Assembly (NCBI GenBank): GCA_963989245.1
Contig: OZ022348.1
Location: 34,316,776 to 34,380,775, forward strand
Length of the DNA stretch: 64,000 nucleotides
Reading direction: 5' to 3'
From: Nansenia antarctica
Lineage: Eukaryota > Chordata > Actinopteri > Argentiniformes > Microstomatidae
A program made the translations under genes and the position numbers. Shown piece by piece: positions 35,104 through 45,072 of this stretch. The first letter of the stretch is position 1, and each line of letters opens with the position of its first letter. The notes under the pieces were generated by a model, which was given only the letters and a program-made list of their open reading frames with translations, ran no database searches and had not been told where the DNA came from.

Positions 35104-36076
35104 GGATTGTTAGAACGCAGGGGTCTGACAGACGCGGTCATTCAGACCATTCAGAGTGCGCGCGCGCAATCCACTGCAAAGGGATATGCGGCGCGCTGGC
35201 GAGTTTTACACAGTGGTGTGAGGGACAGGACGTTGACCCTGTCTGTTGTCGGGTCGAAACGTTCTTGTGCTTCTTACAGTCGCTGTTGACAAGGGATTGG
35301 CGGCGGGAACTATTAAAGTTTACGCGGCTGCCATCTCAGCTTGTCATGAGGGTTTTGCGACAACGACACTGGTTTTTCAGTCATTCGCTGGTTTAGCGTT
35401 TTTTGACTGGAGTGTGTAGGCTTAGACGCCCTCATAGGACTCTAATGCCAAAATGGGACCTGTCGATTGTGCTAGAGGCGCTGTGCGTGCCCCCATTCGA
35501 ACCCATTGTCACTGTGTCGTTGCGTTTTATTGTCTCTCAAGACGAGTCTACTCCTCGCCTAGACTACGGCTGAGCGAGTGAGTGATTTGTGCGCTCTCTC
35601 GTCACGGGCAGATTGTTTGATCATATCTGATGACGAAACAAAAGCTGTATTACGCCCTAACCCGGATTTATCCCTACGGTTAATCGTGGGTTTAGGGTTC
35701 AGAGCTGTGCTCTGAGCGCCTTTTTTTCCTCCTCCTCACGACGGAGAGAGGGAGAGGCGTTTTACATTGTATTGTCCGGTGCGCGCGTTGGCACAATATG
35801 TGAAGCGCGAGGCAGTACTGAGATCTTCTCCCCGGCTTCTGATCTGCTATGGCGGACAGAAAGCCGGGACACCACTCTCGAAGCAGAGGCTGTCCCTTTG
35901 GATTTGCGAGGCTATTCGCATACGAATCGAAGGGGCAGCCCGTGCCGACTGGCATTCTGGCTCATTCCACCAGGGGCATGGCCGCATCAGTGGCCATTCT
36001 CAGGGGAGTGGGAGTGGAGGAGATATGTGTGGCGGCGTCTTGGTCGTCGCCATCACTTTTATACGGTGTTACTTGA
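35104..36076 (+). pseudogene. DIRS tyrosine recombinase, frameshifted
   Basis: Starts ERRGLTDAVIQTIQSARAQST, the usual DIRS recombinase N-terminal region, and loses frame several times (35300-35760). The catalytic end is readable: CPVRALAQYVKR, LICYGGQKAGTPLSKQRLS, then AHSTRGMAASVAILRGVGVEEICVAASW with the HxxR box at about 35957. Inactive as it stands. Confidence 0.8.
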
Positions 36077-36077
36077 A

Positions 36078-36680
36078 GATATTTCTTCCTCATCCTTTTC
36101 TCATTCTGTCCTCAGTTTTGATGATGACTGATGTAGTGGGGAAGGCACTTGGATTACCCTGGTCATGGGATTCTATTCAAGTGCTGTCAGGATGAATACG
36201 GATGTGCCTGGGGAAGGGACCCTCCTCCAGGACATGTTCCGTTAGATCAACAACCCTACGTGCTCACGTAAGGGTTAGGTCAGTGATATTCTTCCTCAAT
36301 CCTTTCTCATTCTGTCCTCAGTTTGCTGATGACTGATGTTGTGGGAAGGGCACTTGGATTACCCTGGTCATGGGGATTCTATTCAAGTGCTGTCAGGATG
36401 AATACGGATGTGCCTGGGGAGGGGACCCTCCTCCAGGACATGTCTGTTAGATCAACAACCCAACGTAAGGGTTGGGTAAGTGATATTTCTTCCTCATCCT
36501 TTTCTCATTCTGTCCTCAGTTTGCTGAGGACTGATGTAGTGGGGATGGCACTTGGATTACCCTGGTTGGGGATGCTATTCAAGTGCTGTCAGGATGATTA
36601 CGGATGTGCCTGGGGAGGGGACCCTCCTCCAGGACATGTTCCGTTAGATCTACAACCCTGCGTGCTCACGTAAGGGCTAG
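36078..36680. repeat. Three ~200-bp tandem repeats downstream of the DIRS recombinase
   Basis: Each copy runs from TTCTTCCTCATCCTTTTCTC through GGATTACCCTGGTCATGGG to GGACATGTTCCGTTAGATC and CACGTAAGGGTTAG. Copies begin near 36085, 36290 and 36487. Confidence 0.85.
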
Positions 36681-36825
36681 ATCAGTGGAGCAGACTCGGT
36701 GTGGGTTGGGCCAACTTTTTAAGGTTGTCTTGAACCAACATCAGTGGTCAGCTCCGGGTGCCGCTGAGATTGTTTTTGGATTAATAGTCTCAGTGGGGGT
36801 ACATTTGGCCTCGCTCGCTCCGCCT

Positions 36826-36930
36826 AAACCAATAGGAGCAGAGCTCCCCTATGGGGCGGAGCTCCACGATATAGAACGATAGTTATGGAGATAGACTCCA
36901 GTTCTATGAGTGGAGCGGAGCCCCATAGGG
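36826..36930. repeat. DIRS internal complementary region
   Basis: The left part (to CCACGATATAGAAC, about 36877) is the reverse complement of the element's first ~55 bases. The right part (AACGATAGTTATGGAGATAG to GAGTGGAGCG) is the reverse complement of its last ~60 bases. The two meet at a single AAC corresponding to the terminal GTTs. This is the template expected for making the circular DIRS intermediate. Confidence 0.85.
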
Positions 36931-36949
36931 CTGCTGGCCCACTTCGACT

Positions 36950-37150
36950 CGTTCAAACCCGGCTGTTTTGTATGTTTGGGAGAATGATGGAGCGATGTAC
37001 GCCCCTTTATATAGCACCCCAGGCGGGCGCAGGCATTGAAAAATTCAGTCATTGGCTACTTTAGGTAGCGGGTAAACCAATAGGAGCAGAGCTCCCCTAT
37101 GGGGCTCCGCTCCACTCATAGAACTGGAGTCTATCTCCATAACTATCGTT
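36950..37150 (-). repeat. DIRS right inverted terminal repeat
   Basis: Reverse complement of 31021-31190, with CCCCTTTATATAGCACCCC and GGTAGCGGGTAAACCAATAG as landmarks; ends CCATAACTATCGTT. The outermost ~40 bp differ from the left repeat, as is normal for DIRS. Confidence 0.85.
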
Positions 37151-37925
37151 AAGAAGGCAGGACAGGAAAAACGGGTTAAGGAACAGGGGTACAACAAAGG
37201 GCAAGTGACAGTGAATATAGAGCAGGGAGATGAAGAGAAGAAGAGGACTTTATAGCGGGAGTGATCAATGCAGCTGAGGGTAAGTCTAAAACTGAAAGGA
37301 TTCCAATAATTGTCAAAGCAGCTTGATAGGGTGAGTTTGAAATGGGAGGAAGTGAGAGACAATCTCAATATACAGGCAAGTCAAGAGTCACCATGTGTTG
37401 GGTGATAATAATGACAATTTTAATACTCCAGTGGAATGTGAATAAGTCAGTAAGTAGGCTAAGTCTGGTAGCCAATGGACTGTTTTTTTCCAATGGACAG
37501 GATTTTGTCCGGACATTGCGTGTGTTCAGGAATCATGGCTGAAACCCAACTTAGGTGTTGTTATGTACAGATATGTGCCAATTAGGTGAGATAGGAATGA
37601 GGGGGTTGTGTCACATTAAACAAGGGATTTCTAATAGAGTGCTGGGTATCGGAAAATAACTGGAATATGTGGTGGTGGGAGTATGGGTGGGGTCCGAAGG
37701 AAGGAATTTTGTGGTTGTGAATTATTATAACCCTTACAAGAAAATGGAATTGAACAAGCTTGAAGAAATAGAAGGGAAAAATAGAACACGCATTGTGTGG
37801 TGTGGGGACTTGCACGTAATACATTGTGGGGGACTGAGAAAACTGATGTTGATGGCCAGGTAATAGAAGACTTGTCAGATGAGAGGAATTTAGTTGGCTT
37901 AAATGATGGAGGGAAACGCGAACAC
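37151..37925 (+). mobile_element. I-clade LINE, end of ORF1 and start of ORF2 (continues 30362-31020)
   Basis: Resumes with KSKTERIPIIVKAA-like ORF1 sequence, then a broken endonuclease start: ILQWNVNKS, CVQESWLKP-like sequence, VVVNYYNPYKKM and VWCGDLHV, each with an intact counterpart in the element at 45072. It stops abruptly at about 37925; RT and the 3' end are missing. Confidence 0.75.
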
Positions 37926-38466
37926 AGGAAAGGCTCGACCCTGGGGAGACGGACACTCCTCCGGGCTTCCGTACTGAGCGAGAAGCGCGACGACTTCATA
38001 CGGAACCAACAACCTGATCTTCACCGGGTTTTTTCTTTATATAAACGCATAAATAGCTCTTTCTTAAGCTACCTGTGTAAGTTTTCTTTTTTGGTGACCG
38101 TCTGACTTGGACTTTAACATCTTATATGAGCTGACATCTGCGATGTTTAACATCTTATACGAGCTGACATCTGCGAGGAGGTTTCAATGGAGAAAGCAGC
38201 AAGGCCGCTGCCAGCCTGGCAGCATTGTGCCGTGTTAGCTAGCTGTGTTAGCTAGCTGTGTAGCACAACTGATGGTTGTGTTTAGATACTGTTGTTAGGC
38301 AGACTAATCTATGATGCTTGAACGTCCAGGTAAAGAATAATGTTATGGTGGCATATGCCTGAGAGCCTAGCCTGGTGGTTGAAGTTAGAAACATGCCTTG
38401 TTTGTTGTTTGCTGGACATGGAAGTGGGAAGCTTAGCTAGCATTGGGAAGCTAGGTGGAGGAGCGG

Positions 38467-38728
38467 TGTGGACCACCCTACCTAAGTGATCGGGTTGTGG
38501 ACCACCCTACCTAAGTGATCGGGTTGTGGACCACCCTACCTCAGTTATCGGGTTGATGACCACCCTACCTAAGTGATCGGGTTGTGGACCACCCTACCTC
38601 AGTGATCGGGTTGATGACCACCCTACCTCAGTTATCGGGTTGATGACCACCCTACCCAAGTGATCGGGTTGTGGACCACCCTACCTAAGTGATCGGGTTG
38701 ATGACCACCCTACCTAAGTGATCGGGTT
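38467..38728. repeat. 29-bp minisatellite, about 9 copies
   Basis: Unit GTGGACCACCCTACCTAAGT GATCGGGTT, with variants GATGACCACC, CTCAGT and GTTATCGGG. Lies about 1.4 kb upstream of the rbm12b coding exon. Confidence 0.95.
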
Positions 38729-39081
38729 GCATTAGAGATGTTTTATATTGTAGATTAATAATGTTGGACTTTTAATGTGGTGTTTGGTTGCGTTTGTGAT
38801 GTAGCAGGACTACAGTGTCTGTGAGAACATGCGCCGGGTTTCAAAGCGTTTGTGGTGAACTCTGATTCACAACGGTGTGTTTGCATGTCGTAGTATACAT
38901 ATATGAAAACATGTCGATGGATGTGCTTTTCAAGGGAAACCTAGACTGACAATGCGAACCGTAATGATTTTGAAAAGGACTTATGATGGACAATGTTTTT
39001 GAACGATCCGCCATTCTGCTGTGTTGACCCTAACCCGCCTGGGCGCTCCGCCCCGGGGCCATGTTGTTGTCGAATCGAACG

Positions 39082-39187
39082 CTACTTTAGCTGTGACCTG
39101 CACTCAACTGAGTTTCATTAATATGTTCATTTTAGTTTAGCTGTGACCTGCACTCAACTGAGTTTCATTAATATGTTCATTTGAGTT
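39082..39187. repeat. 53-bp direct duplication
   Basis: TTTAGCTGTGACCTGCACTC AACTGAGTTTCATTAATATG TTCATTT occurs twice in tandem with almost no divergence. Confidence 0.9.
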
Positions 39188-40109
39188 TAGTAGCTGACTT
39201 GGATGACTTGACCATGGTAGCTGCGTGCGATGTTCTCTTCTCTGAATTCAATTATGTGTGGCATTGACACACCATGGTATGCTTGGTCAGGCGATAGATG
39301 TGCATTGTGGAAATACTTTGTGTGTAGAAATGCCATTTGTATCAAGTTGTTGCTGAGCCTAAATGGACTGGAAACGCAGTGTTTTGTTGTATATAATTTC
39401 ATCAGAGGCACATTCCGCAATTCTATGACATTGACTGAGAGATAAAGAATAGTATATTAGTGGGCTTGATTGTATTGGCTATACAGAGATGTTGATATAA
39501 AAGCACTTAATAATTATTTAGAAATATTGGTTACGCCTGTGCGTCTTGTTTTTGATATGATATGAAGCCTTAGGCTAGACTGTATGGACAAATGGCTACT
39601 TTTTACATTTCCATTTGAATCCATTCACAGCCATTGTCTATTTCGCTGGACCAATGCTGTTGCTGATGTTTTTGGGGGCAATTTCATGCCATGTGGAGAA
39701 GTGATGGGCTATTGTAGTAGTGGAGTATAGTGTGACTTAATGAAGAAAGATATTGCATGGAGACGAATCCTAACATTTACCAACGATTTAACATATAATG
39801 TTTAAGTATTGGAAATATGGAGCTAATCACTGTAGTCTGTCATTAACACATTCTTAATAATAATTGCTCATCTTGGATTGTCACTTTCTGTATAACACCT
39901 GCTGTGTTTTAAAGTATTAGTAGAGTTGTTTTGGGACCACAATAGTCCTTTCAGAAGGACATCATGGCTCTTTAATCCCAAGGACTCAGTGTTAGGTGGT
40001 GTTATGGTGGAATGTTCTGGAATGTCAGGTGAGCTAGACACAGGGGTGTCTCTGCAATAATGCTGTTCTGTAATTCTCTGTCTACAGGTGCTGTTGTTTG
40101 TGGTTCGGC

Positions 40110-42095
40110 ATGGCGGTGGTCATCCGTTTACAGGGCCTCAGGGTCACAGCAGGTTCTGAGGACATACGCACGTTCTTCAGTGGCCTCAAAATCCCTGATG
40201 GCGGGGTGCACATTATTGGTGGCGAGTTTGAGGAGGCTTTCATAATCTTTGTTTCCGATGAAGACGCGAGGCGTGCCATGACCCGCTCGGGGGGCTGCAT
40301 TAAAGGTTCTCCGGTCAACTTACTGCTGAGCAGCAAGTCGGAAATGCAGAATCGTCTGGAAGCAAGTACAAAGAAACCTGAAATGACAAAAAAAAGACCC
40401 TACAAGGAGGGTTTCAAAAGACGTGAAACAGAGGCGCCCCCCCCCTCCTCCTCCTCCTCCTTCAATGAGAGTCTGTCAGTGGAAATACGAAGAACGAGTC
40501 ATCCTGAAATGGGCGACAGATCGGGCCAGGACCCTCACGGTGGACCCTCAAGGTCGTTCAAGGTCGTTCACCTGCGTGGTCAGGAACGTCAGGCTGCATC
40601 CAGCAGTGGGGATGAGGTGTATTTGCTTTTGCAAGGCATGCCCTTTTCTGTAACGGACGAAGACGTGAGGATCTTTTTCCAAGGGTTATTGATAGATGAC
40701 CTAGTTTTAACTAAAAACCGCCGTGGCCAACATAATGGGAAAGGAGTGGTCAAGTTTGGAACCCCACAGGATGCCAGAGAGGGCTTGAAAAGGCATAAGG
40801 AATACATCGGATCAAGGTTTGTAGAAGTATACACATGCACAGAAGAACAATGGTTTGAAGCAGGGGGGGGTGCCATGGCAGCAGGTCCAGACCGAAGAGG
40901 GCCGTCTCCAGCTTACACTCAGAGGCGTCCTCAAGGTCGTGCAAGGTCACGTTCACCTGTGGCCTACAAGTCTAAATCCTCTTCTCCAAATGAGGATCTC
41001 TGTATTCTGATGGAAAACCTGTCCTATTCAGTGCAGAAGAGGGATGTGAAGGAGCTCTTCCATTCTGCAAATCTTCATGACGACCAGATCCAATACCTTG
41101 ACAGCGATGGGAAAAGAACAAGGGCACTGTTTGTGCTGTTCAGAAGTCTGAGGGATTATTGTGCTGCCTTGACTCATCATAAGCAGCCATTTCTGAACCG
41201 GTGTGTTTCCATCTCCCCTGTCTCAAAAGAGAAAATGGTTGCCATTCTGGAATCAGATAAATACACTGGGGAACTCTCTGAAAGGTCTAACAGATCTCAG
41301 GAGAAGTCATCTTGGCCCTTAAGTGATCCTTATGACTCGGAGAGGATGTGTCTCTATGTGCGCAACCTGCCGTTTGACGTGCGCAAAGTTGAGATTGTGG
41401 ACTTCTTCCTTGGCTTTAGGATCTCTGAGGACGGTGTGGTCTTGCTGCATGACGACAGGGGTGCTGGGCTTGGAGAAGCTTTGGTGATCTTTCAGTCTGA
41501 AAAAGAGGCTATGAGTGCGCAGTCTCTAAACGGTCAAAGGTTTCTGGGATCAGAGCTCATCTTGAAATGCATTTCTCGGTCTCAGATGCGTGAGTTTGGT
41601 GTGGCAGACCCTGAAGTGCAGGTGCAGACCCCTCGGGAGAGAAGCTCAGAGAGATACTCGGCCAGGAGCAGTGAGGCTGGTTATTCTCGTGACATGGAGT
41701 ACTCTGATTTCAGAGTCACCCCTGACGACCACATGCCTCGGACTGACCTGCAAGTTCACATCCATGGAGGCAGCCATCTTGGTTCTCACAGGGAAGGCCC
41801 TGGTGTTCCTCATGACGGAGGCAATGGTTTTGGACCCTCTTCCCAGCAGTTTGATGGCCCCACTTGTCTGAAACTGGTGAATCTACCGTTGCAAATCTCA
41901 ATTGATGAAATCTATGACTTTTGCTATGGATATCGTGTAATTCCTGGATCTGTCTCTTTGCAATATAACAAGCATGGGGTCCCTAAAGGCTCTGCAACAG
42001 TTGTTTTTGAATCTCGGCAGGAGGCATTAACGGCTGTTGAGGAATTGAGTGGAAGACCAATAGGCACAAGAAAAATACAGCTTGTGTTTGTTTGA
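40110..42095 (+). CDS. rbm12b: rbm12b, RNA-binding motif protein 12B
   Basis: Nuclear RNA-binding protein of the RBM12/RBM12B family; precise target RNAs are poorly known. The whole 661-residue frame lies in one exon, typical of this family, behind acceptor TCTGTCTACAG (40087). MAVVIRLQGLRV at 40110 is chosen over the ATG at 40098 because it matches the invariant RBM12/RBM12B start. Five RRM-type domains: 1-82 (IPDGGVHIIGGEFEEAFIIF), about 167-245 (YLLLQGMPFSV), 294-372 (CILMENLSYSV), 411-490 (LYVRNLPFDV, GEALVIF) and 584-661 (LKLVNLPLQI, GSATVVFE), separated by charged low-complexity linkers; the protein ends with RRM5. It is shorter than human RBM12B (about 1,000 residues), the difference lying in linkers. 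Intact. Confidence 0.93.
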   Translation: MAVVIRLQGLRVTAGSEDIRTFFSGLKIPDGGVHIIGGEFEEAFIIFVSDEDARRAMTRSGGCIKGSPVNLLLSSKSEMQNRLEASTKKPEMTKKRPYKEGFKRRETEAPPPSSSSSFNESLSVEIRRTSHPEMGDRSGQDPHGGPSRSFKVVHLRGQERQAASSSGDEVYLLLQGMPFSVTDEDVRIFFQGLLIDDLVLTKNRRGQHNGKGVVKFGTPQDAREGLKRHKEYIGSRFVEVYTCTEEQWFEAGGGAMAAGPDRRGPSPAYTQRRPQGRARSRSPVAYKSKSSSPNEDLCILMENLSYSVQKRDVKELFHSANLHDDQIQYLDSDGKRTRALFVLFRSLRDYCAALTHHKQPFLNRCVSISPVSKEKMVAILESDKYTGELSERSNRSQEKSSWPLSDPYDSERMCLYVRNLPFDVRKVEIVDFFLGFRISEDGVVLLHDDRGAGLGEALVIFQSEKEAMSAQSLNGQRFLGSELILKCISRSQMREFGVADPEVQVQTPRERSSERYSARSSEAGYSRDMEYSDFRVTPDDHMPRTDLQVHIHGGSHLGSHREGPGVPHDGGNGFGPSSQQFDGPTCLKLVNLPLQISIDEIYDFCYGYRVIPGSVSLQYNKHGVPKGSATVVFESRQEALTAVEELSGRPIGTRKIQLVFV

Positions 42096-44681
42096 AAGTG
42101 ACTGACTGTTCTCTAACATTAGACTATCACAATGGTAACTGATGTGGCTCAGAAAAAAAAAACTTTTTTTTTTTTTGGAAGAACCGTTTGGACAAGATGT
42201 GGTCAGTTTGAGTATGTGGTTCTGCCATGGGACAGAATTAATTGTAAGGTTTCTAAAAATACGATAGAACTCCATGAATGGCAACTGATGTTTAGCTACT
42301 ATTTGTAAATGTTTCCCTTCGCAGATTGCAAAGTAAGGCTACTTATTTGTTGTGGCGTCATTGGTCCTTTCTCAATTGTTAAACACGATTCCTTGTGTCC
42401 TCAGCCCTCCGCTTGCTTCCTCTAAGGGGACAAACCTAGAACCAAGTAAAAAGTGATTGGAGGATGGAGGAGAGTACGCGAAGAAGAAGCAAAGAAAACG
42501 TCACCGCCTTGCAAAATTCTTTTGACGCTCCAATTCAATCACTTAATCCACAACGCATGCGTGCGTCTAGAAGCGCATGTTTTACCCAGCATCTCAAATA
42601 GAAACAGGTCCTATTTGAGACGTAGCTTTCCAAGCCATATTTCGCAAGTCCCACCTCTCCCATCTGTTAATAACCTGAGTTTTCTCCTTCCCGAGCCTCA
42701 ATAGCAGACAAACAGCCAACCTCAGCAGGTGATATTTGTTAATCTGTACTGTTTAAATGTATACACATAGACAGTACACAAATAAAATACTATTACATGT
42801 AGTCTGCATATACATTCAATTAAGCCAAACAAATTAATACCTCATACTGTACCATCTGGATATAGTTTAAATGATTTGCAGTTATGTAGGCTACTGTACT
42901 TCAAGTCAGAAGGCTGTCATGATTTTAAACCATTATTGAGACTGCTATCTGAAATAAATACACCAATGCCAATTGGCATTCCATCAATAACTTGGTTATA
43001 GGTCTACTACATATCAATTATGTACAATATGCAATAATGTACTCACCAATGCTTACAGCCCAGTCTTCAATCCTATGAAAATCTGTTGTTCAGTTTGCGT
43101 ACAGACAGAAATGAGTATTAAAACAGAAGTATTATTTAGAACAGCGGGAGGGACAGAAAAGGAGCAAAGTTACCACATGACCCACATTTTCTTGTCGTTC
43201 TCTCCTTCGTGTCTTAACAGCGCCTAAATGTTCGGCATTCGCACACACTAATAACGTTTGCGCATGCAGTGTGGTTCCTGTTTAACAGTTGAGATGGGGC
43301 CATTTTTTAAAGTTCCTCATAGGCCTGTGTGATGTGTAGCCTGCTTTTTTGTTTGTTTTTCCTCTAAATGAATGGGGTTAAATTAAGTTATTATTATCAT
43401 CATATTGTGTAGAAAAAGGAATGTATCCTATAGTTGATATGTTTAGGGCATTTTAGTTTAAATCTTGTCTTTCAAGCTTGCAGAGTCCACAATTCTTTCA
43501 TTAAAATACATACTCTGATATTTTTATTTGCTGTCTTATTTAAAGGTTTGTGTGTGTTTGTGTGTTGGGGGGGGGGGTATTATGGAGGATGTTGTTTGGA
43601 ACCTAAAACACGTAACATTAATTTTGCCACCGTGAAGATGAACTTTGCAACTGCACAATATGGTATTCCCCATAGCTTGTATTAATGTCATGATGCAGGT
43701 CATCACACACAGATTTACTTTTTGGTAAGTAGTAGAAGGCATGGGTATGTGACGTTAACTTTTCCACAATAAATTTCAAACATGAAGGGAATTATTCTGA
43801 CACTCTTAGAACCAGAGGTAAGAACATTGTAATTTAGTCCTCTATAGGCTATTGATATAGCACTAATATAAATAACTTTACAGGAGGTAACCATGGAGCT
43901 CTACAGGGTGTACACTGAATTGCTAGTGGCCGTATTGCATTATTATGATACATGGAGGACAAACTTCATTTCAGAACTTAAACATGATTACCTACGTGTT
44001 GTTGGCTAAGTTTATTCCAAACCACTCAATACATTAGTTGTAGGCTGATCTGAAGATCTGTGTTCATTTGTCAATTAAGAGGTTATTGCGCGCTCTTGTG
44101 GTACAAACGTGAACTTTGCGCCTATATCAGACTGACCCATTCATTGCACTGGCCCCATTGCTATAATATCACATATTGCGTCATGCAGTTTCTGTTCAAT
44201 TCTTTTAGAACATTTTACAATTATCCAATTACTTTTTTACTGCAGCAATTGCATGTGTCAACTGTTAAAAGATCACGCAGATACGGTTATAAACATAGCC
44301 TTTACTCTCAGTTCAAGGACAGTACAGAACTTGCATCTTCTGTCTATGCTAGCATAATAATAATTCCTTCAACAACTCACTGGTAAGTAACACTAACTGC
44401 AGGTGGTGCCCCCTGCAGGCCAACTCTCGTAACATCAACCCCCAGGAATTATACGTGCCTAACAAAGGTTTGCCTTGTTGGTATAATCATATTGCATATA
44501 TTATAATAATTCATAAAACACACTAACACTAGTTAACCAACAGCACATTTGGAATCTGAACCCACTGAAGGATAACTTTAAATTCGTTTATCAAACTAAA
44601 TAAATGTTTTGCCTAGATGTCAACTAACAAGCTACTGGCCAAGTGTACAAGCGTGTCACGCGCTCGTGTAGGATAGCACGG
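42096..44681 (+). other. rbm12b 3' UTR and intergenic sequence
   Basis: An A-run/T-run at 42152-42177 could form a hairpin. Possible polyadenylation signal AATAAA at about 42781. A 13-base G-run lies at 43564-43578. No coding exon, RNA gene or named repeat recognised in 42800-44680. Confidence 0.4.
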
Positions 44682-44779
44682 TTGCGTTCGTAAATTCGTT
44701 CTGGAAATCAGATTAGCACTCATAGGATGGCTCTTGTTCAATCAAATGACTTGGTCCCTCTATGACGTTGAGCCCAGTG
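44682..44779. mobile_element. MITE copy 2, left part (interrupted by LINE)
   Basis: Starts TTGCGTTCGTAAATTCGTTC and matches the reverse complement of 4262-4160. The remaining ~45 bp resume at 49065 (TGCGCTCTGG...GACGAACGCA, to about 49098). The LINE inserted within this MITE. Confidence 0.85.
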
Positions 44780-45072
44780 AGATCGTCAGGGCAGAACAAG
44801 GAGAGGAGAGCAGCATAACTAAATCATGTGAGGGATGTAGTAAAGTAAAGGAAGATACATTGGTGGTGGGGAAACATGATTTTGTACTCTTTATGGTTGA
44901 TGTAATTAATTGTTCCTCACAAGCGAACAGTAAGACAGAGAAGATAAAAATAATAGTGAAAGCAGCGAAGAGATATCTGGGAATAAAGGGTCTGGAATGT
45001 GATGGAGTTGAGAAGATTCTAAAACTAAATGCACAACTACACTCATCACCTGGTGATGCTGGTCCTTCATAA
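44780..45072 (+). CDS. LINE ORF1, C-terminal fragment
   Basis: About 96 residues of gag-like ORF1 end (VVGKHDFVLFMVDVINCSSQ, IIVKAAKRYLG). A methionine at 44734 belongs to the MITE, not the LINE. The stop TAA shares its last A with the ORF2 start (TAATG at 45070-45074), an arrangement suited to termination-reinitiation. The zinc knuckles are lost by truncation; a relative with them is at 30785-30960. Confidence 0.7.

Larger units (their letters stand above)
31021..37150 (+). mobile_element. DIRS-type tyrosine-recombinase retrotransposon, full-length structure
   Basis: 6,130 bp inserted in an I-clade LINE. DIRS elements integrate through a circular intermediate using a tyrosine recombinase and leave no target duplication. 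Seen here: terminal inverted repeats (31021-31190 and about 36950-37150), the same trinucleotide GTT at each end, an internal complementary region at about 36826-36930 whose sequence is the complement of the two ends joined at that trinucleotide, RT motifs including YLDD, and recombinase sequence with an HSTRGMA (HxxR) motif. Reading frames contain several shifts and stops, so this copy is probably immobile, although the cis architecture is complete. Confidence 0.92.
37926..40087. other. Upstream region of rbm12b, no coding exon identified
   Basis: Probably holds 5' UTR exon(s) and an intron of rbm12b, because the coding exon begins behind an acceptor at 40087. I could not define the first exon with confidence. 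Contains minisatellites at 38467 and 39085 and a GC-rich patch at 39035-39070. Confidence 0.4.

Noticed and set aside
37797..38105. ORF of 102 codons crossing the LINE end
   Set aside because: It starts in broken LINE endonuclease sequence and continues into unrelated DNA; chance fusion.
40098..40109. Upstream ATG (MWFG) as rbm12b start
   Set aside because: MAVVIRL at 40110 is the conserved family start; the earlier ATG adds four non-conserved residues.
44734..44779. Methionine at 44734 as the true LINE ORF1 start
   Set aside because: This part belongs to the MITE into which the LINE inserted; the LINE begins at 44780.
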